Shown: positions 14,720-23,502, counted from the first letter of the stretch. The stretch is DNA of 64,000 nucleotides from Lachnospiraceae bacterium (GCA_030524525.1 JAUNGI010000007.1:1-64000); one strand, 5' to 3'. The notes: generated by a model from the letters alone, not told the origin. Numbers and translations are program-made.

Positions 14720-15271
14720 TTATGACGACTGCGGTCTGACCGACGCGCCTCCGAAAAACCGTTCCGTGACCAAACGGACGTTTTCCTCCACCGGCTTCGT
14801 CCCGTCAAGGCGCAGGACCGGACGATCGAAGGTTTCCAGCCACGTTTGAACGGTATCCTCCGCTCTGGATCGCACCAATGAAAAAAAGCCTTCTTCCTGC
14901 TCGTACAGGTCTCCGCCCGGCAGAATTCTGTCGCCGAATTTCCGAAAGGATCGCTCTTTTACCCGCTGCAGGCGAAGCTCTCTGGGCGCCTCGAGCCATA
15001 CGACATACCGAATGCAGGCGCGGACGGCTTCTCCGTAGTCCCCCTTTACCGAGGCAAACACAAAGTTCTCATGGGCTTTTATTTCCTGCAGCAAAAGTCT
15101 TTCGACTTCTTCGCGCGTGCGCGGAGCCGCATAGAGGTAGCGCGGATCGTTCTTAGGAAAATACAGATCCTCATTGTCGATAAAGTGAAAGCGCAGCTTC
15201 TCCGCAAGGGCTTTCCCCAGCGTGCTCTTTCCGACGCCGTTCAAGCCGCACAGTAAAATACCGATTCCCAT
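14720..15271 (-). CDS. P-loop nucleotide kinase-like protein
   Basis: The product (183 residues from the ATG at 15271, after GAGAGGGG) has GILLCGLNGVGKSTLGKAL at its very N-terminus, a Walker A loop of the shikimate/adenylate-kinase-like AAA_18/AAA_33 type, then HFIDNEDLYFPKNDP and a LID-like arginine-rich helix (RVKERSFRKFG). Such small kinases phosphorylate nucleosides, shikimate-like sugars or other small molecules; the substrate is not known here. It is cotranscribed with the methyltransferase. A second R2-type repeat lies just upstream. Confidence 0.75.
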   Translation of the reverse strand: MGIGILLCGLNGVGKSTLGKALAEKLRFHFIDNEDLYFPKNDPRYLYAAPRTREEVERLLLQEIKAHENFVFASVKGDYGEAVRACIRYVVWLEAPRELRLQRVKERSFRKFGDRILPGGDLYEQEEGFFSLVRSRAEDTVQTWLETFDRPVLRLDGTKPVEENVRLVTERFFGGASVRPQSS

Positions 15272-15349
15272 AAAGCCCCTCTCCCGTCCTTGGTAAGGCG
15301 TAAGCCTTAATTTGATTATAGCGCAGCCATTCTCAATTATCCAGTAGAA

Positions 15350-15419
15350 TCTAATCCTCATTTCTGAACGACCCTGCCGCGAAGATGCGATGAGCGCTAT
15401 TGTGTGATTTTTCAATCTA
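15350..15419. repeat. Repeat family R2, copy 1
   Basis: AATCCTCATTTCTGAACGACC, with TGCCGCGAAGATGCGATGAG and then TGATTTTTCAATC, shares its first half with 51735-51776 and its second half with the hairpin at 29872-29910. It appears to be an intergenic composite repeat upstream of the P-loop kinase gene. Confidence 0.5.
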
Positions 15420-15424
15420 GCTCC

Positions 15425-15478
15425 CCCCGCGGATCGTTTGCTGTCCGAAGGAAGCGCAGTTTCCTATAGCACAAAAAA
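15425..15478. repeat. Repeat family R1, decayed copy
   Basis: CCCGCGGATCGTTTGCTG, GAAGCGCAGTTTCCTATAGC and an A-run follow the same order as the R1 copy at 4154-4217, but the first stem arm has diverged. Confidence 0.45.
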
Positions 15479-15503
15479 TCCCCCGGCTCCTAAGAGCCGA
15501 GGG
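15472..15503 (-). terminator. Terminator of the hsp20 gene
   Basis: CCCTCGGCTC and GAGCCGGGGG pair on the minus strand around a four-base loop and are followed by a U-run, 30 bases after the Hsp20 stop codon. Confidence 0.8.
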
Positions 15504-15532
15504 AAACGGTAAGGGAGTGGGCATTCACGAAA

Positions 15533-15970
15533 TCAGCCCTCGATAGAGATAAATTTCTTTTCTTCAACTTCCGGCTGTTTTTCCTTTTTCGGAACCGTGA
15601 TGGTAAGCGTTCCGTCCTTAAACCTTGCGCGGATGTCTTCTTCGGTCACGGCGTCGCCGACATAGAAGCTTCTCTTGTAATGGCCGCTGTAGCGCTCACG
15701 CCGGATATAGCGCTTGTCGTCCTCGTCGTTCTTTTCCTCGGAGCGGCTCGCGCAGACGGTCAGGTAACCGTTCTTCAACTCGGCGCCGACGTCCTCCTTG
15801 GAGAATCCCGGAAGATCCATCACAATTTCGTATTCGTTATCGGATTCTTTTACATCCGTCTTCATCGCATTTACAGGACGAACGCCCGTGCTGCGGAAAA
15901 ACGGGGTCTCGAAAAAGTCGTCAAACAAATTGTCCATAAAGTTTTCCTGAAAAATACTCGGTCTTAACAT
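15533..15970 (-). CDS. Small heat shock protein, Hsp20 family
   Basis: The protein (145 residues) has the alpha-crystallin domain from about residue 38 to 130: VKESDNEYEIVMDLPGFSKED, KNGYLTVCASR and the closing FKDGTLTITVPKK with the conserved GxLxxxxP pattern. It acts as an ATP-independent holdase that binds unfolding proteins in the cytoplasm. The gene stands alone between a CIRCE-controlled promoter and a terminator, so HrcA should repress it until protein damage occurs. Confidence 0.93.
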   Translation of the reverse strand: MLRPSIFQENFMDNLFDDFFETPFFRSTGVRPVNAMKTDVKESDNEYEIVMDLPGFSKEDVGAELKNGYLTVCASRSEEKNDEDDKRYIRRERYSGHYKRSFYVGDAVTEEDIRARFKDGTLTITVPKKEKQPEVEEKKFISIEG

Positions 15971-16062
15971 AAAGCATACCCTCTTTCTATAACTTCAAAG
16001 AATCGGATTGCCGATCCCGAACGTTTCCTTTCGGTGATCCGCTCTCTTTCTTTGTTATATAC

Positions 16063-16105
16063 GTTATAGCACAGACTGTTAGCACTGTCAAGAGGTGAGT
16101 GCTAA
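16063..16105 (-). promoter_or_regulatory. hsp20 promoter with CIRCE (HrcA) operator
   Basis: TTAGCACTG and GAGTGCTAA with a nine-base spacer at 16079-16105 match the CIRCE inverted repeat with one mismatch. A minus-strand promoter TTGACA (16086-16091), 17-bp spacer and TATAAC (16063-16068) overlaps it, so bound HrcA would cover the -35. Confidence 0.9.
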
Positions 16106-16140
16106 TTTTTTGTGAACTTTCTGTGAACCCCTTACGCAGG

Positions 16141-16178
16141 CTGCCCGACGGCGCGTTTTCTGACACGCCGTCGGGCAG
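16141..16178. terminator. Strong hairpin after the Fic gene
   Basis: CTGCCCGACGGCG and CGCCGTCGGGCAG form a perfect 13-bp stem between the Fic gene end and the hsp20 promoter. Neither side has a good U-run, so it may be a weak terminator or insulator. Confidence 0.6.
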
Positions 16179-16192
16179 TCTCTTTGACTCTG

Positions 16193-17113
16193 TTATGGCT
16201 GAATGTCAAACATGGACATCAGTTTTTTGAATGTATCCTGTCCGTCCAAACAGGTTTCCGTCAGATAGCCCTTTTCCCGTTCCCATTCCGAAAGCCCCCG
16301 ATAATAGAACAGCTTCTTGGAGTCTTCCATAATGAATGGAACGATGCCAAAGCGCAGACACTCCTTGAGTGCAATCAGCCTTCCGACTCTGCCGTTGCCG
16401 TCCTGAAACGGATGGATGCGTTCAAATTCGTAATGAAAACGGATGATGTCGTTGATCGTGACCGTTTCCATGCCGGCGTACTCGGAAAGCAAAGCTTTCA
16501 TACGAGCCGGAACGTCCTTCGGCTTTGCTGTTTCACGACCGCCCACCATGTTGGCTCGTTTCTTGTATTCGCCTACGGCAAACCATATAAGAGTCGAATC
16601 CTTCGTGCTTTGTTTCAGAATGTGATGCAGCTCCTTGATGATTTCCTCCGTGAGCGGTTCTTCCGCCGTGTCGATCACATAGTCGACGGCACGGAAGTGG
16701 TTGACCGTCTCGATAATGTCGTCAACGGGTATGCCTTCACCGACGTCTATGGTATCGGTTTCAAAGATGAGCCTCGTCTGCTCCTCGCTTAATCTACTTC
16801 CCTCCATGTGGTTGGAGTTGTAAGTCATACGCACCTGAAGCTCGTGATACAGACCGCCCGGCATACGGATGCTTTTCTCGTCACGAAGCGTTTGCAGTAA
16901 AGCGTTGTCCGAAACGCTCCGACAAAGCTCAGCCGCCGAACAGCCAAGGAACCCGGCAATTTTTTCAAGCACACGGTCGGCGAGCTTCTCCCCACGCCCA
17001 ATTTTGGCAACGGTCCGAGAGGATATCCCCAGCTCTGTGGTGAGCGCGGTTTTCGTCAATCCTTTTTCGCTCAGCTTCCGAAGAAGCCCTGAGTATGAAA
17101 CCATTGTGTTCAC
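16193..17113 (-). CDS. Fic-domain protein with N-terminal helix-turn-helix
   Basis: The product (306 residues) begins with an XRE-like helix-turn-helix (LSEKGLTKTALTTELGISSR ending in a repressor-like AKIGRGEKL). A Fic domain follows, with the active-site loop HPFQDGNGRVGR at about residue 236. Fic enzymes transfer AMP or another nucleotide phosphate to hydroxyl groups of target proteins. SNHMEG at about residues 99-104 fits the inhibitory (S/T)xxxE(G/N) helix, so the enzyme would be auto-inhibited (class II arrangement). The DNA-binding part suggests that it also regulates its own gene or links modification to transcription. No antitoxin gene is next to it. Confidence 0.9.
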   Translation of the reverse strand: MNTMVSYSGLLRKLSEKGLTKTALTTELGISSRTVAKIGRGEKLADRVLEKIAGFLGCSAAELCRSVSDNALLQTLRDEKSIRMPGGLYHELQVRMTYNSNHMEGSRLSEEQTRLIFETDTIDVGEGIPVDDIIETVNHFRAVDYVIDTAEEPLTEEIIKELHHILKQSTKDSTLIWFAVGEYKKRANMVGGRETAKPKDVPARMKALLSEYAGMETVTINDIIRFHYEFERIHPFQDGNGRVGRLIALKECLRFGIVPFIMEDSKKLFYYRGLSEWEREKGYLTETCLDGQDTFKKLMSMFDIQP

Positions 17114-17185
17114 CTTCTTCCTTTACTTATTATACCCTATTCAAGCAAAAAGTAAAGGTCGATTTACCAAAAGGAAAGCTTCCCC

Positions 17186-18358
17186 TTACGCAAGCTGCCT
17201 GCGGCTTTTCTGCCGCGCCGCCACAAGCCCCACAGCCACAAGCGCGACGACAAACAGCGCCAGCATTGCGAAATTGCCGCAGATCGTTCCCAGCTCCCCG
17301 CTGTAATCCTCCTGAAGCAGCATCAGCGTTTTCTGGTACCAGTAGGCGGGCAGGAAATGCGCGATCGCCAGCACCGCGTCGCCCAGATATTCCATCGGCA
17401 CAAAAACGCCGCACAGAAAGCTCATGCCAAGCGAGATCGTATTTGCGACCATACTGATAGCGTCCTGCGTCGTTACAAGCTGGCTTACAAGATACGCAAG
17501 GGCAAGACCGACCGCCAGATACAGAAGCAGATTCAGCAAATACAGCGCGCCCCTTGCGCAGAACAGCTCGCCTCCGAACACAATGCCCGCCCAGCCGCCG
17601 AAGAAGACCAGAAAAAGCAGACCGGTCAGGAACACGCCCAGAAGCAGCTCCCGGTTCATGCGGTGAAACGGGTACGACGAGCAGGAGATCCGCGTCTGCA
17701 CCTCCGGCTTACGGAACACGCTCAGAACCGGGGCAATGCTGATCACGCTCATCACGACAAAAACATAGCTCAGATAGCTGAAAAAATAATAGATCTTGCT
17801 TCGCGTGCTTCCCGCGTTTTCCTTGGAAAGCTCCGTTGTCAGCGATGCCTGCAGCGCACGCTCCGCGCCTTCCGCCGCCTCCGTGACCGACGCCCCGCTG
17901 CGGCAGGAAAGCGCCGCAAAGGTCAGATAACGATTGACGTCCGTCGCAAACAGCTCGCCGGTCAGCGTTCCGGGAATCGTCAGAAGCTCGACAAGCTCCG
18001 CCAGCTCCTCGGCGGAGGCGCCCGCCGCGAGCGCCGCCTCATAGCCCTCCGAAATACGCAGTACACCGTAGACATTACGGTTATAAAGCGCGTCCTGCAC
18101 GGTCGTCTCCCGGTCGTCGGCAATTTCGGTCGGCTCGTGCTTTTCCGAAAGCCAGCCGATCAGCGCCCTGCTTGCCTCGCTTTCGTCGGAATCGAATACC
18201 GCAAAGAGACATTTTTCAGCCGTAAAGCTTTCCGCCGGATTGGTATCCACATTCGGAAGAATAAAGCCGAATACAATGGCGGCAAAAATCCCGACATACA
18301 AAATGATCTGACCGATGTGACGGCGCAGGATCTGAAAATATACCTTAAAGACTTGCAT
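17186..18358 (-). CDS. ABC-2 type transporter permease
   Basis: The 390-residue protein has one N-terminal membrane helix (LYVGIFAAIVFGFILPNV), a long extracytoplasmic loop of about 150 residues, and five further helices in the C-terminal half, ending in MLALFVVALVAVGLVAA. This is the YhgE/Pip-ABC2 (type V exporter) layout. It overlaps the preceding permease gene by 14 bases. Together with the second permease and the ATPase it should form an efflux pump for an unknown hydrophobic compound or peptide. Confidence 0.85.
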   Translation of the reverse strand: MQVFKVYFQILRRHIGQIILYVGIFAAIVFGFILPNVDTNPAESFTAEKCLFAVFDSDESEASRALIGWLSEKHEPTEIADDRETTVQDALYNRNVYGVLRISEGYEAALAAGASAEELAELVELLTIPGTLTGELFATDVNRYLTFAALSCRSGASVTEAAEGAERALQASLTTELSKENAGSTRSKIYYFFSYLSYVFVVMSVISIAPVLSVFRKPEVQTRISCSSYPFHRMNRELLLGVFLTGLLFLVFFGGWAGIVFGGELFCARGALYLLNLLLYLAVGLALAYLVSQLVTTQDAISMVANTISLGMSFLCGVFVPMEYLGDAVLAIAHFLPAYWYQKTLMLLQEDYSGELGTICGNFAMLALFVVALVAVGLVAARQKSRRQLA

Positions 18359-19487
18359 ATCTGTTCCTCCTCAAAATCCAGCCGCTGACCCCAAGCAGAA
18401 GCGCCGTAATGGCCGCCAGCAGCCCCAGATCGGTCAAGAACCTCTTGGGCGTATCGTAGCAGTTCAGCGCGTAGAACGCGTCGGTAAGCAGCGCCGCCGG
18501 ATTGATGCGGTTCAAAAACGGCACGGAATGCTCAATCGAATCCTTGATGCCGACCGCGACCAGATCCGCCATACACGAAAGCAGCATGCTGATGCTGACG
18601 CAGATCCCCGATTTTGCATCCTCGGAGAGCCTCGGAATGCTTCCGATAATAATGCCCTCCGCGATTCCCACGCAGGAGCCGAGAAACAGCACGGCAAGCA
18701 TCCCCGGATAGCGGTCGCCCAGCTCAACCCCCAAAAGCAGCATATAGTCAAGCGTCAGCAGCTCGGCGGCAAACTGAATGGTCAGCATGGCGGCAAACTC
18801 CGCGCCCACCATCGTCATCCGTCCCGCAGGGGAGACCTGCCGCCGCATGCCCAGCGCGCCGAGATTTGCCTGAAGCTTGCTCATGCGTACGACCGCCACG
18901 AACGAAGCAAAGAGACAGCTCATGGCGAAAATCGCATAGAAAAAGTTGTTATACAGATTCTGACTGCCATCCGACGTGGACGTTTCCGTATAGTACGGCT
19001 CGCCGCCCGTAAGCGTTTCGACCGCTGCCAAAAGCTCCTGCGGCGACGCGCCGGAGGCTGCCAGCCCGCGGACGACGGCTTCGGACTGCAAATATTGTTC
19101 CAGTACGGTTTTCAGCACGGTTCCCTCAAACGAGTTGTCCCGGAGCCGAAGCGTCAGCTCCTCGCCCTCAATGATCACGCCCTTGACCGTTTCCTCCGCC
19201 AGCGCTTTCTCCGCCTCGTCCATGGAAAAGCGCCGCACATCCAGCAGCCGCTCCTCGCCCTCCGCCGAAAGCGCCTCCAAAAACGCGTCGAATTCTCCGT
19301 ATGCGCCCTCGTTCTCCGAAACGACCGCCACGGGAATGACCGAGAACCGTTCTTCTGCGTCGTACAGCTCCCCGAACGACAGGTACATAAAGGTCGTTAA
19401 GGCGATCGGAAACAAAAGCGTCCAGATCAGGCTGCTTTTCTTCCTGAGAATACTTTGCAGCGCATAGCGATAATTATGAAAAAACAT
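18345..19487 (-). CDS. ABC-2 type transporter permease
   Basis: This 380-residue protein has the same architecture as its downstream neighbour: an N-terminal helix (SSLIWTLLFPIALTTFMYLS), a large external domain, and several C-terminal helices (for example FFYAIFAMSCLFASFVAVV and LLAAITALLLGVSGWIL). The two permeases probably form a heterodimer served by the ATPase encoded just upstream (12 bases apart). The start at 19487 follows a GGGGGGAG site. Confidence 0.85.
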   Translation of the reverse strand: MFFHNYRYALQSILRKKSSLIWTLLFPIALTTFMYLSFGELYDAEERFSVIPVAVVSENEGAYGEFDAFLEALSAEGEERLLDVRRFSMDEAEKALAEETVKGVIIEGEELTLRLRDNSFEGTVLKTVLEQYLQSEAVVRGLAASGASPQELLAAVETLTGGEPYYTETSTSDGSQNLYNNFFYAIFAMSCLFASFVAVVRMSKLQANLGALGMRRQVSPAGRMTMVGAEFAAMLTIQFAAELLTLDYMLLLGVELGDRYPGMLAVLFLGSCVGIAEGIIIGSIPRLSEDAKSGICVSISMLLSCMADLVAVGIKDSIEHSVPFLNRINPAALLTDAFYALNCYDTPKRFLTDLGLLAAITALLLGVSGWILRRNRYASL

Positions 19488-19499
19488 TCCGCTCCCCCC

Positions 19500-20438
19500 T
19501 TAATCCCGAAGCTCTTTTCCGGTGATCTCCAAAAATACGTCGTTGAGCGTCGGAAGCTCCGAGTGGACGCCGCCGTAACAAAGGTTTGCGCCGTGCAGAT
19601 AGTCGAGCAGATCCTCAAGGTTATGATTTCCGCCCGCATAGCTCAGCTTCAAAAGCTTTCCGTCGTAATCGACCTGATACACATGCGCAAGCGCCTCCAG
19701 CTCCGCCCGCCGCTCCGGCTCCAACCCGAAGATCTCCACGGTGATCCGCTCGGTGTTTTTGATCATGCGTTTCAGCTCCTCGACGGTGCCGATCGCCACG
19801 TTTCTGCCGTTGTCCATGATCGCGATGCGCGTGCAGATCTGCTCCACCTCCTCCATATAGTGGGAGGTATAGACCACCGTCGCCCCCTCCTGATTGAGCC
19901 GCTCGATGCCCTCCAAGATCTTGTTCCGGCTCTGCGGATCCACCGCCACGGTCGGCTCGTCGAAGAAGATCAGCTTCGGCTTGTGGGCAATGCCGCAGGC
20001 GATGTTCAGCCGGCGCAGCAGACCGCCGGAAAGCTTTTTGGGGCGGAACTTCCGGAATTCCTGCAAGCCCACAAACTCGATCGCCTCGTTTACATAGGTT
20101 TTGCGCAGCGCCTTGTCGGAGACATACAGACCGCAGAAATAGTCGATATTTTCCTCCACCGTCAGCTCGTCGAATACCGCCACGTTCTGCATGACCACGC
20201 CGATCCCGCGCTTCAGCTCGTAGCTGTCGGGCTTCATCTCCTGCCCGAATACCCGGATATCCCCTTTGTCATAGCTCAGAAGCGACAAAATACAGTTGAT
20301 CGTCGTCGTCTTTCCGGAGCCGTTGGGCCCCAGCAGCCCGAAGATCTCCCCCTCCTTGATCTGCAAATTGAAATGATCCAACGCCACCAGCTCCCGGTAT
20401 CGCTTTACCAGATTGGCGACCTCTACCGCATACGCCAT
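19500..20438 (-). CDS. ABC transporter ATP-binding protein
   Basis: The product (312 residues from the ATG at 20438, after GGAAGGGG) has Walker A GLLGPNGSGKTTTIN near residue 38, a Q-loop (VVMQN), the signature KLSGGLLRRLNIACG near residue 136, Walker B KLIFFDEPTVAVDPQ and an H-loop (TSHYMEE). The signature has LSGG-L instead of LSGGQ-like, as in many drug-export ATPases. An extra C-terminal region follows. It drives the two ABC-2 permeases downstream and is divergent from a two-component system that probably controls it. Confidence 0.92.
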   Translation of the reverse strand: MAYAVEVANLVKRYRELVALDHFNLQIKEGEIFGLLGPNGSGKTTTINCILSLLSYDKGDIRVFGQEMKPDSYELKRGIGVVMQNVAVFDELTVEENIDYFCGLYVSDKALRKTYVNEAIEFVGLQEFRKFRPKKLSGGLLRRLNIACGIAHKPKLIFFDEPTVAVDPQSRNKILEGIERLNQEGATVVYTSHYMEEVEQICTRIAIMDNGRNVAIGTVEELKRMIKNTERITVEIFGLEPERRAELEALAHVYQVDYDGKLLKLSYAGGNHNLEDLLDYLHGANLCYGGVHSELPTLNDVFLEITGKELRD

Positions 20439-20516
20439 AGTGCCCCTTCCTTTCCTTTTTTCATCAGTATACAATACCGGCGCGCCGGAAAAAAGTGCGG
20501 CGCGTCAAAAAGGGAA

Positions 20517-20562
20517 ATGACATTTGTCACTTTTTCCTGTATACTGATTCCTGTATACTGAA
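20517..20562 (+). promoter_or_regulatory. Promoter and operator-like repeats for the NarL-type two-component genes
   Basis: ATGACA (20517-20522), 17-bp spacer and TATACT (20540-20545) form a strong plus-strand promoter. A 14-bp tandem repeat (TTCCTGTATACTGA at 20535-20548 and 20549-20562) spans the -10 and start, and TGACA-TT-TGTCA at 20518-20529 is a dyad at the -35. A third TGTATACTGA lies on the minus strand at 20465-20474 beside the exporter start. Confidence 0.6.
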
Positions 20563-20601
20563 AATGCCATACAAAAACGGGAAACGGAAGGGGGCGAGCC
20601 T

Positions 20602-21717
20602 ATGAAGCATATCTGCAACAAGCTGCTGCTTCTGCTCTCGTGCGGCTATTTTGTCTTTTCCCTTTCCGGGATCGAACGCGCCTCCGTTGCCGCGCTCCTG
20701 CTCTCCCTTGTCGCCTGCTGTCTCGCCGAGCTTCGGATCAGCCCGTCCCCCCGCGAAGGGGCTGCCGCCGCCGAAAACCCGCGGAGGAGCTTTGCGCTTC
20801 TGCTGCTGACCTTTCTGCTGCTTGCCGGGAAGCTTCCGCTTCTGCTGCTGTTTCTTCCGCTTCTGCTTTACGACGGGCTCCGCTGCCGCTCCAAGACCGT
20901 CCTTTTGATCCCCGCCGCCCTGCTTTTGGCGGCGCGTCCCTTCTCCTTTGCGGCGCTGCCGCCGTTTCTGCTGCTTGCCGCCTGCGCCGTGCCCCTTGCG
21001 CTTGCGTCGGCAAAGCTCGACGACCTGACGGCGGAGCTGCGATTGCTGCGCGACAACGCCAAGGAGCGCCAGCAGATCGCCGAAGACAACTACCGGCTCT
21101 TACAGTCGCAGCAGGACGCCCTCGTGTCCGTCGCCACGCTTCGGGAACGAAACCGCATCGCCCGCGAGATCCACGACAGTGTCGGCCATCTGCTGACGCG
21201 CTCCATTTTACAGGTGGGCGCGCTGAAAACCTTGCAGAAGGACGCTTCGCTGCTGCCGTCGCTTTCGGCGCTGCAGGATACGCTCAATACGGCGATGACC
21301 GGCATCCGGCAGAGCGTGCACGACCTGCACGACGAATCGGTGGATCTGCGCCGCGTGGTGGAGGAGCTGGCGCGCTCCACCGACGCCCTGCAGGTGAACG
21401 TGGAATACGACATGGGGGACCGGCTTCCGAGGGAGCTGAAATACGGGTTTATCGCGATCATTCAGGAAGCGCTGAACAACACGCTCCGGCACAGCGACGC
21501 AACGGAATTTCGGATCCTGCTGCGGGAGCATCCCGCCTTTTGGCAGCTTCTGCTGTTCGACAACGGCACAAAGCGGCGCGAGGCGGCGGAGCCGGGCATC
21601 GGCCTCTCCAATATGGCGGATCGGGTGCGCGCCTTGGGCGGAACGCTGGAGATCCGGCAGGAGCAGGGCTTCCGCATTTTTATTTCCGTTATGAAAAAAA
21701 AGGAGATTATAGGTTAA
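20602..21717 (+). CDS. Sensor histidine kinase (NarL/DesK-type, HisKA_3)
   Basis: The 371-residue kinase has about five N-terminal hydrophobic segments (for example SCGYFVFSLSGI and ALLLLTFLLLAGKLPLLLLFL), a coiled-coil linker, and the HisKA_3 motif ERNRIAREIHDSVGHLLTRS with the phosphorylated H at about residue 193. The ATPase domain has QEALNNTLRH (N-box) and PGIGLSNMADRVRALGG (G-box). No large sensor domain is present, so it may sense the membrane itself or drugs in it. The response regulator follows after one base. The pair is divergent from an ABC-2 exporter. Confidence 0.9.
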   Translation: MKHICNKLLLLLSCGYFVFSLSGIERASVAALLLSLVACCLAELRISPSPREGAAAAENPRRSFALLLLTFLLLAGKLPLLLLFLPLLLYDGLRCRSKTVLLIPAALLLAARPFSFAALPPFLLLAACAVPLALASAKLDDLTAELRLLRDNAKERQQIAEDNYRLLQSQQDALVSVATLRERNRIAREIHDSVGHLLTRSILQVGALKTLQKDASLLPSLSALQDTLNTAMTGIRQSVHDLHDESVDLRRVVEELARSTDALQVNVEYDMGDRLPRELKYGFIAIIQEALNNTLRHSDATEFRILLREHPAFWQLLLFDNGTKRREAAEPGIGLSNMADRVRALGGTLEIRQEQGFRIFISVMKKKEIIG

Positions 21718-21718
21718 T

Positions 21719-22342
21719 ATGAAGCTTGTCATTGTGGACGACGACCCGCTCGTGGCGCTGTCTTTGAAAACCATTCTGGAAGCGCAGCCCGAAATGACCG
21801 TGGCGGCGCTTGGAGGCAGCGGATCCGAAGCCGTCGCCCTGTTTGAAACGCACCGTCCGGACGTTCTGCTGATGGACATTCGCATGGAAGGAATGAGCGG
21901 TCTGGAAGCCGCCGCAAAGATCTTGGAAGCGCACCCGGACGCCCGCATTCTGCTGCTGACGACCTTTTCCGACGACGAATACATCGTCCGCGCGCTGCGC
22001 ATCGGCGCAAAGGGCTATATTCTCAAGCAGGCGTTTGAGGGCATCGCCCCGGCGATCACCGCCGTTTTCAGCGGTCAGACCGTCTTTGGGGAAGAAATTA
22101 TGGAAAAGCTCCCCTCTCTGATGCAGACGCCCGTCAGGAACAGCCCGGAGGACTACGGCCTAAACGAAAAGGAGCTGGCGATCATCCGCTTGGTCGCGGA
22201 CGGACAAAACAACCGGGAGATCGCCGGCGCCCTCTATCTCGGCGAAGGAACCGTAAGAAATTATATCAGTACGATCTTGGAAAAGCTTGGGCTGCGGGAT
22301 CGGACGCAGCTGGCATGTTTTTATTATAAGCGGCTGAGCTAA
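21719..22342 (+). CDS. Response regulator, NarL/LuxR type
   Basis: The protein (207 residues) has a receiver domain with VDDDP near the start, the phospho-acceptor in DVLLMDIRMEGM (about residue 53) and K in YILKQ, followed by a LuxR-type helix-turn-helix (LNEKELAIIRLVADGQNNRE then GTVRNYISTILEKLG). It is the partner of the upstream kinase. The stop codon overlaps that of the convergent PatB gene by three bases. Repeated TGTATACTGA sequences in the divergent promoter region are candidate binding sites. Confidence 0.93.
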   Translation: MKLVIVDDDPLVALSLKTILEAQPEMTVAALGGSGSEAVALFETHRPDVLLMDIRMEGMSGLEAAAKILEAHPDARILLLTTFSDDEYIVRALRIGAKGYILKQAFEGIAPAITAVFSGQTVFGEEIMEKLPSLMQTPVRNSPEDYGLNEKELAIIRLVADGQNNREIAGALYLGEGTVRNYISTILEKLGLRDRTQLACFYYKRLS

Positions 22343-23502
22343 CGGGACAAACTCGAAAGCCCCGCCGAAAACCGCCGAAGCCCTTCCTCGACCTGCGCCC
22401 GGGGACACGCCAGATTGACGCGCACGAACTTGCCGCCGTTCCCCCGGTACTGCCCGCCTGCCGCAACAAACAGCCCGTGCTCCCTGCGGAGCCGCCGGCA
22501 GAATGCGTCGGTATCGTCCATGTACGCGCCGCAGTCCACCCACAAAAGATAGGTCGCGTCGGAAGCCGCGCAGCGCAGCTTCGGATGACGCTCCTTCAAA
22601 TACTCCGCCGCAAACCGCTTGTTGGCGAATAAATAGGCGCGCAGCGCCTCCAGCCATTCCTCGCCCTCGTTCAGGGCGGCGACCACGCCGTCCACGGCAA
22701 AGCAGCCCGGCTCCGCGATCTCGTCGGAATTTAAGCCCCGGTTCATCTTCTGCCGCAGCCCCTCCTCCGGCACCACCACCGCCGCCGACTGCAAGCCCGC
22801 CAAATTGAACGCCTTGCTCGCCGCCAGACAGGTCACGCTGTTTTGGGCGCAGGTTTCCGAAACCGAGGCAAACGGCACATAGCCGGTTCCCGGCAGCGTC
22901 AGATCGCAGTGGATCTCATCCGAAAGCACCGTCACATGATGCTTTTTGCACAGCTCGCCGATGCGGGAAAGCTCCTCGCGGCTCCAGATCTTTCCGATCG
23001 GATTGTGCGGATTGCAGAGGATCATCAGCGTTGTCAGCGGGTGCGAAAGCTTTTCTTCCAGATCCGCAAAGTCGATCTCATAGTTCTCGCCGTCGTAAAC
23101 GAGGCGGTTTTCCAGCACATGCCGTCCGCCGTTTTCGATCGAATGAAAGAAAATATCGTAGACCGGCGTCTGCACCAGCACATTGTCCCCCACGTTCGTC
23201 AGCCGCTTGACCGCGCAGGTGACCGCCGGAACCACGCCCGTGCAGAAGATCAGCCACTCCGGACGCATCGAAAAGGCATGCCGCCGCTGCCACCAGCCGA
23301 CGTACGCCTCGTACCACTCCTCCGGCACCACCGAATAGCCGAACACGCCGTTCGCCACCCGCTTTTCCAACGCTCTTATGACGGCGGGCGCGGTTTGAAA
23401 ATCCATGTCCGCGACCCACATCGGAAGCTCCCGTTCGGGCACGTCCCATTTCAGGGAATGGGTCCCCCGGCGATCCACCGGCACGTTAAAATCAAATTCC
23501 AT
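22339..23502 (-). CDS. patB: Pyridoxal-phosphate C-S lyase/aminotransferase, PatB/MalY family
   Basis: The protein (387 residues from the ATG at 23502, after GGGAGG) belongs to fold-I aminotransferases of the MalY/PatB group. It opens with FDFNVPVDRRGTHSLKWD and LPMWVADMDFQTAP, which are family hallmarks, has CNPHNPIGKIWSREEL, SDEIHCDL, and the PLP lysine in AASKAFNLAGLQ. PatB enzymes cleave cystathionine and similar thioethers to a thiol, pyruvate and ammonia. It is downstream of DUF3737 in one operon, a pairing that recurs in Firmicutes. A longer upstream reading frame overlaps DUF3737 and is not the gene. Confidence 0.9.
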   Translation of the reverse strand: MEFDFNVPVDRRGTHSLKWDVPERELPMWVADMDFQTAPAVIRALEKRVANGVFGYSVVPEEWYEAYVGWWQRRHAFSMRPEWLIFCTGVVPAVTCAVKRLTNVGDNVLVQTPVYDIFFHSIENGGRHVLENRLVYDGENYEIDFADLEEKLSHPLTTLMILCNPHNPIGKIWSREELSRIGELCKKHHVTVLSDEIHCDLTLPGTGYVPFASVSETCAQNSVTCLAASKAFNLAGLQSAAVVVPEEGLRQKMNRGLNSDEIAEPGCFAVDGVVAALNEGEEWLEALRAYLFANKRFAAEYLKERHPKLRCAASDATYLLWVDCGAYMDDTDAFCRRLRREHGLFVAAGGQYRGNGGKFVRVNLACPRAQVEEGLRRFSAGLSSLSR

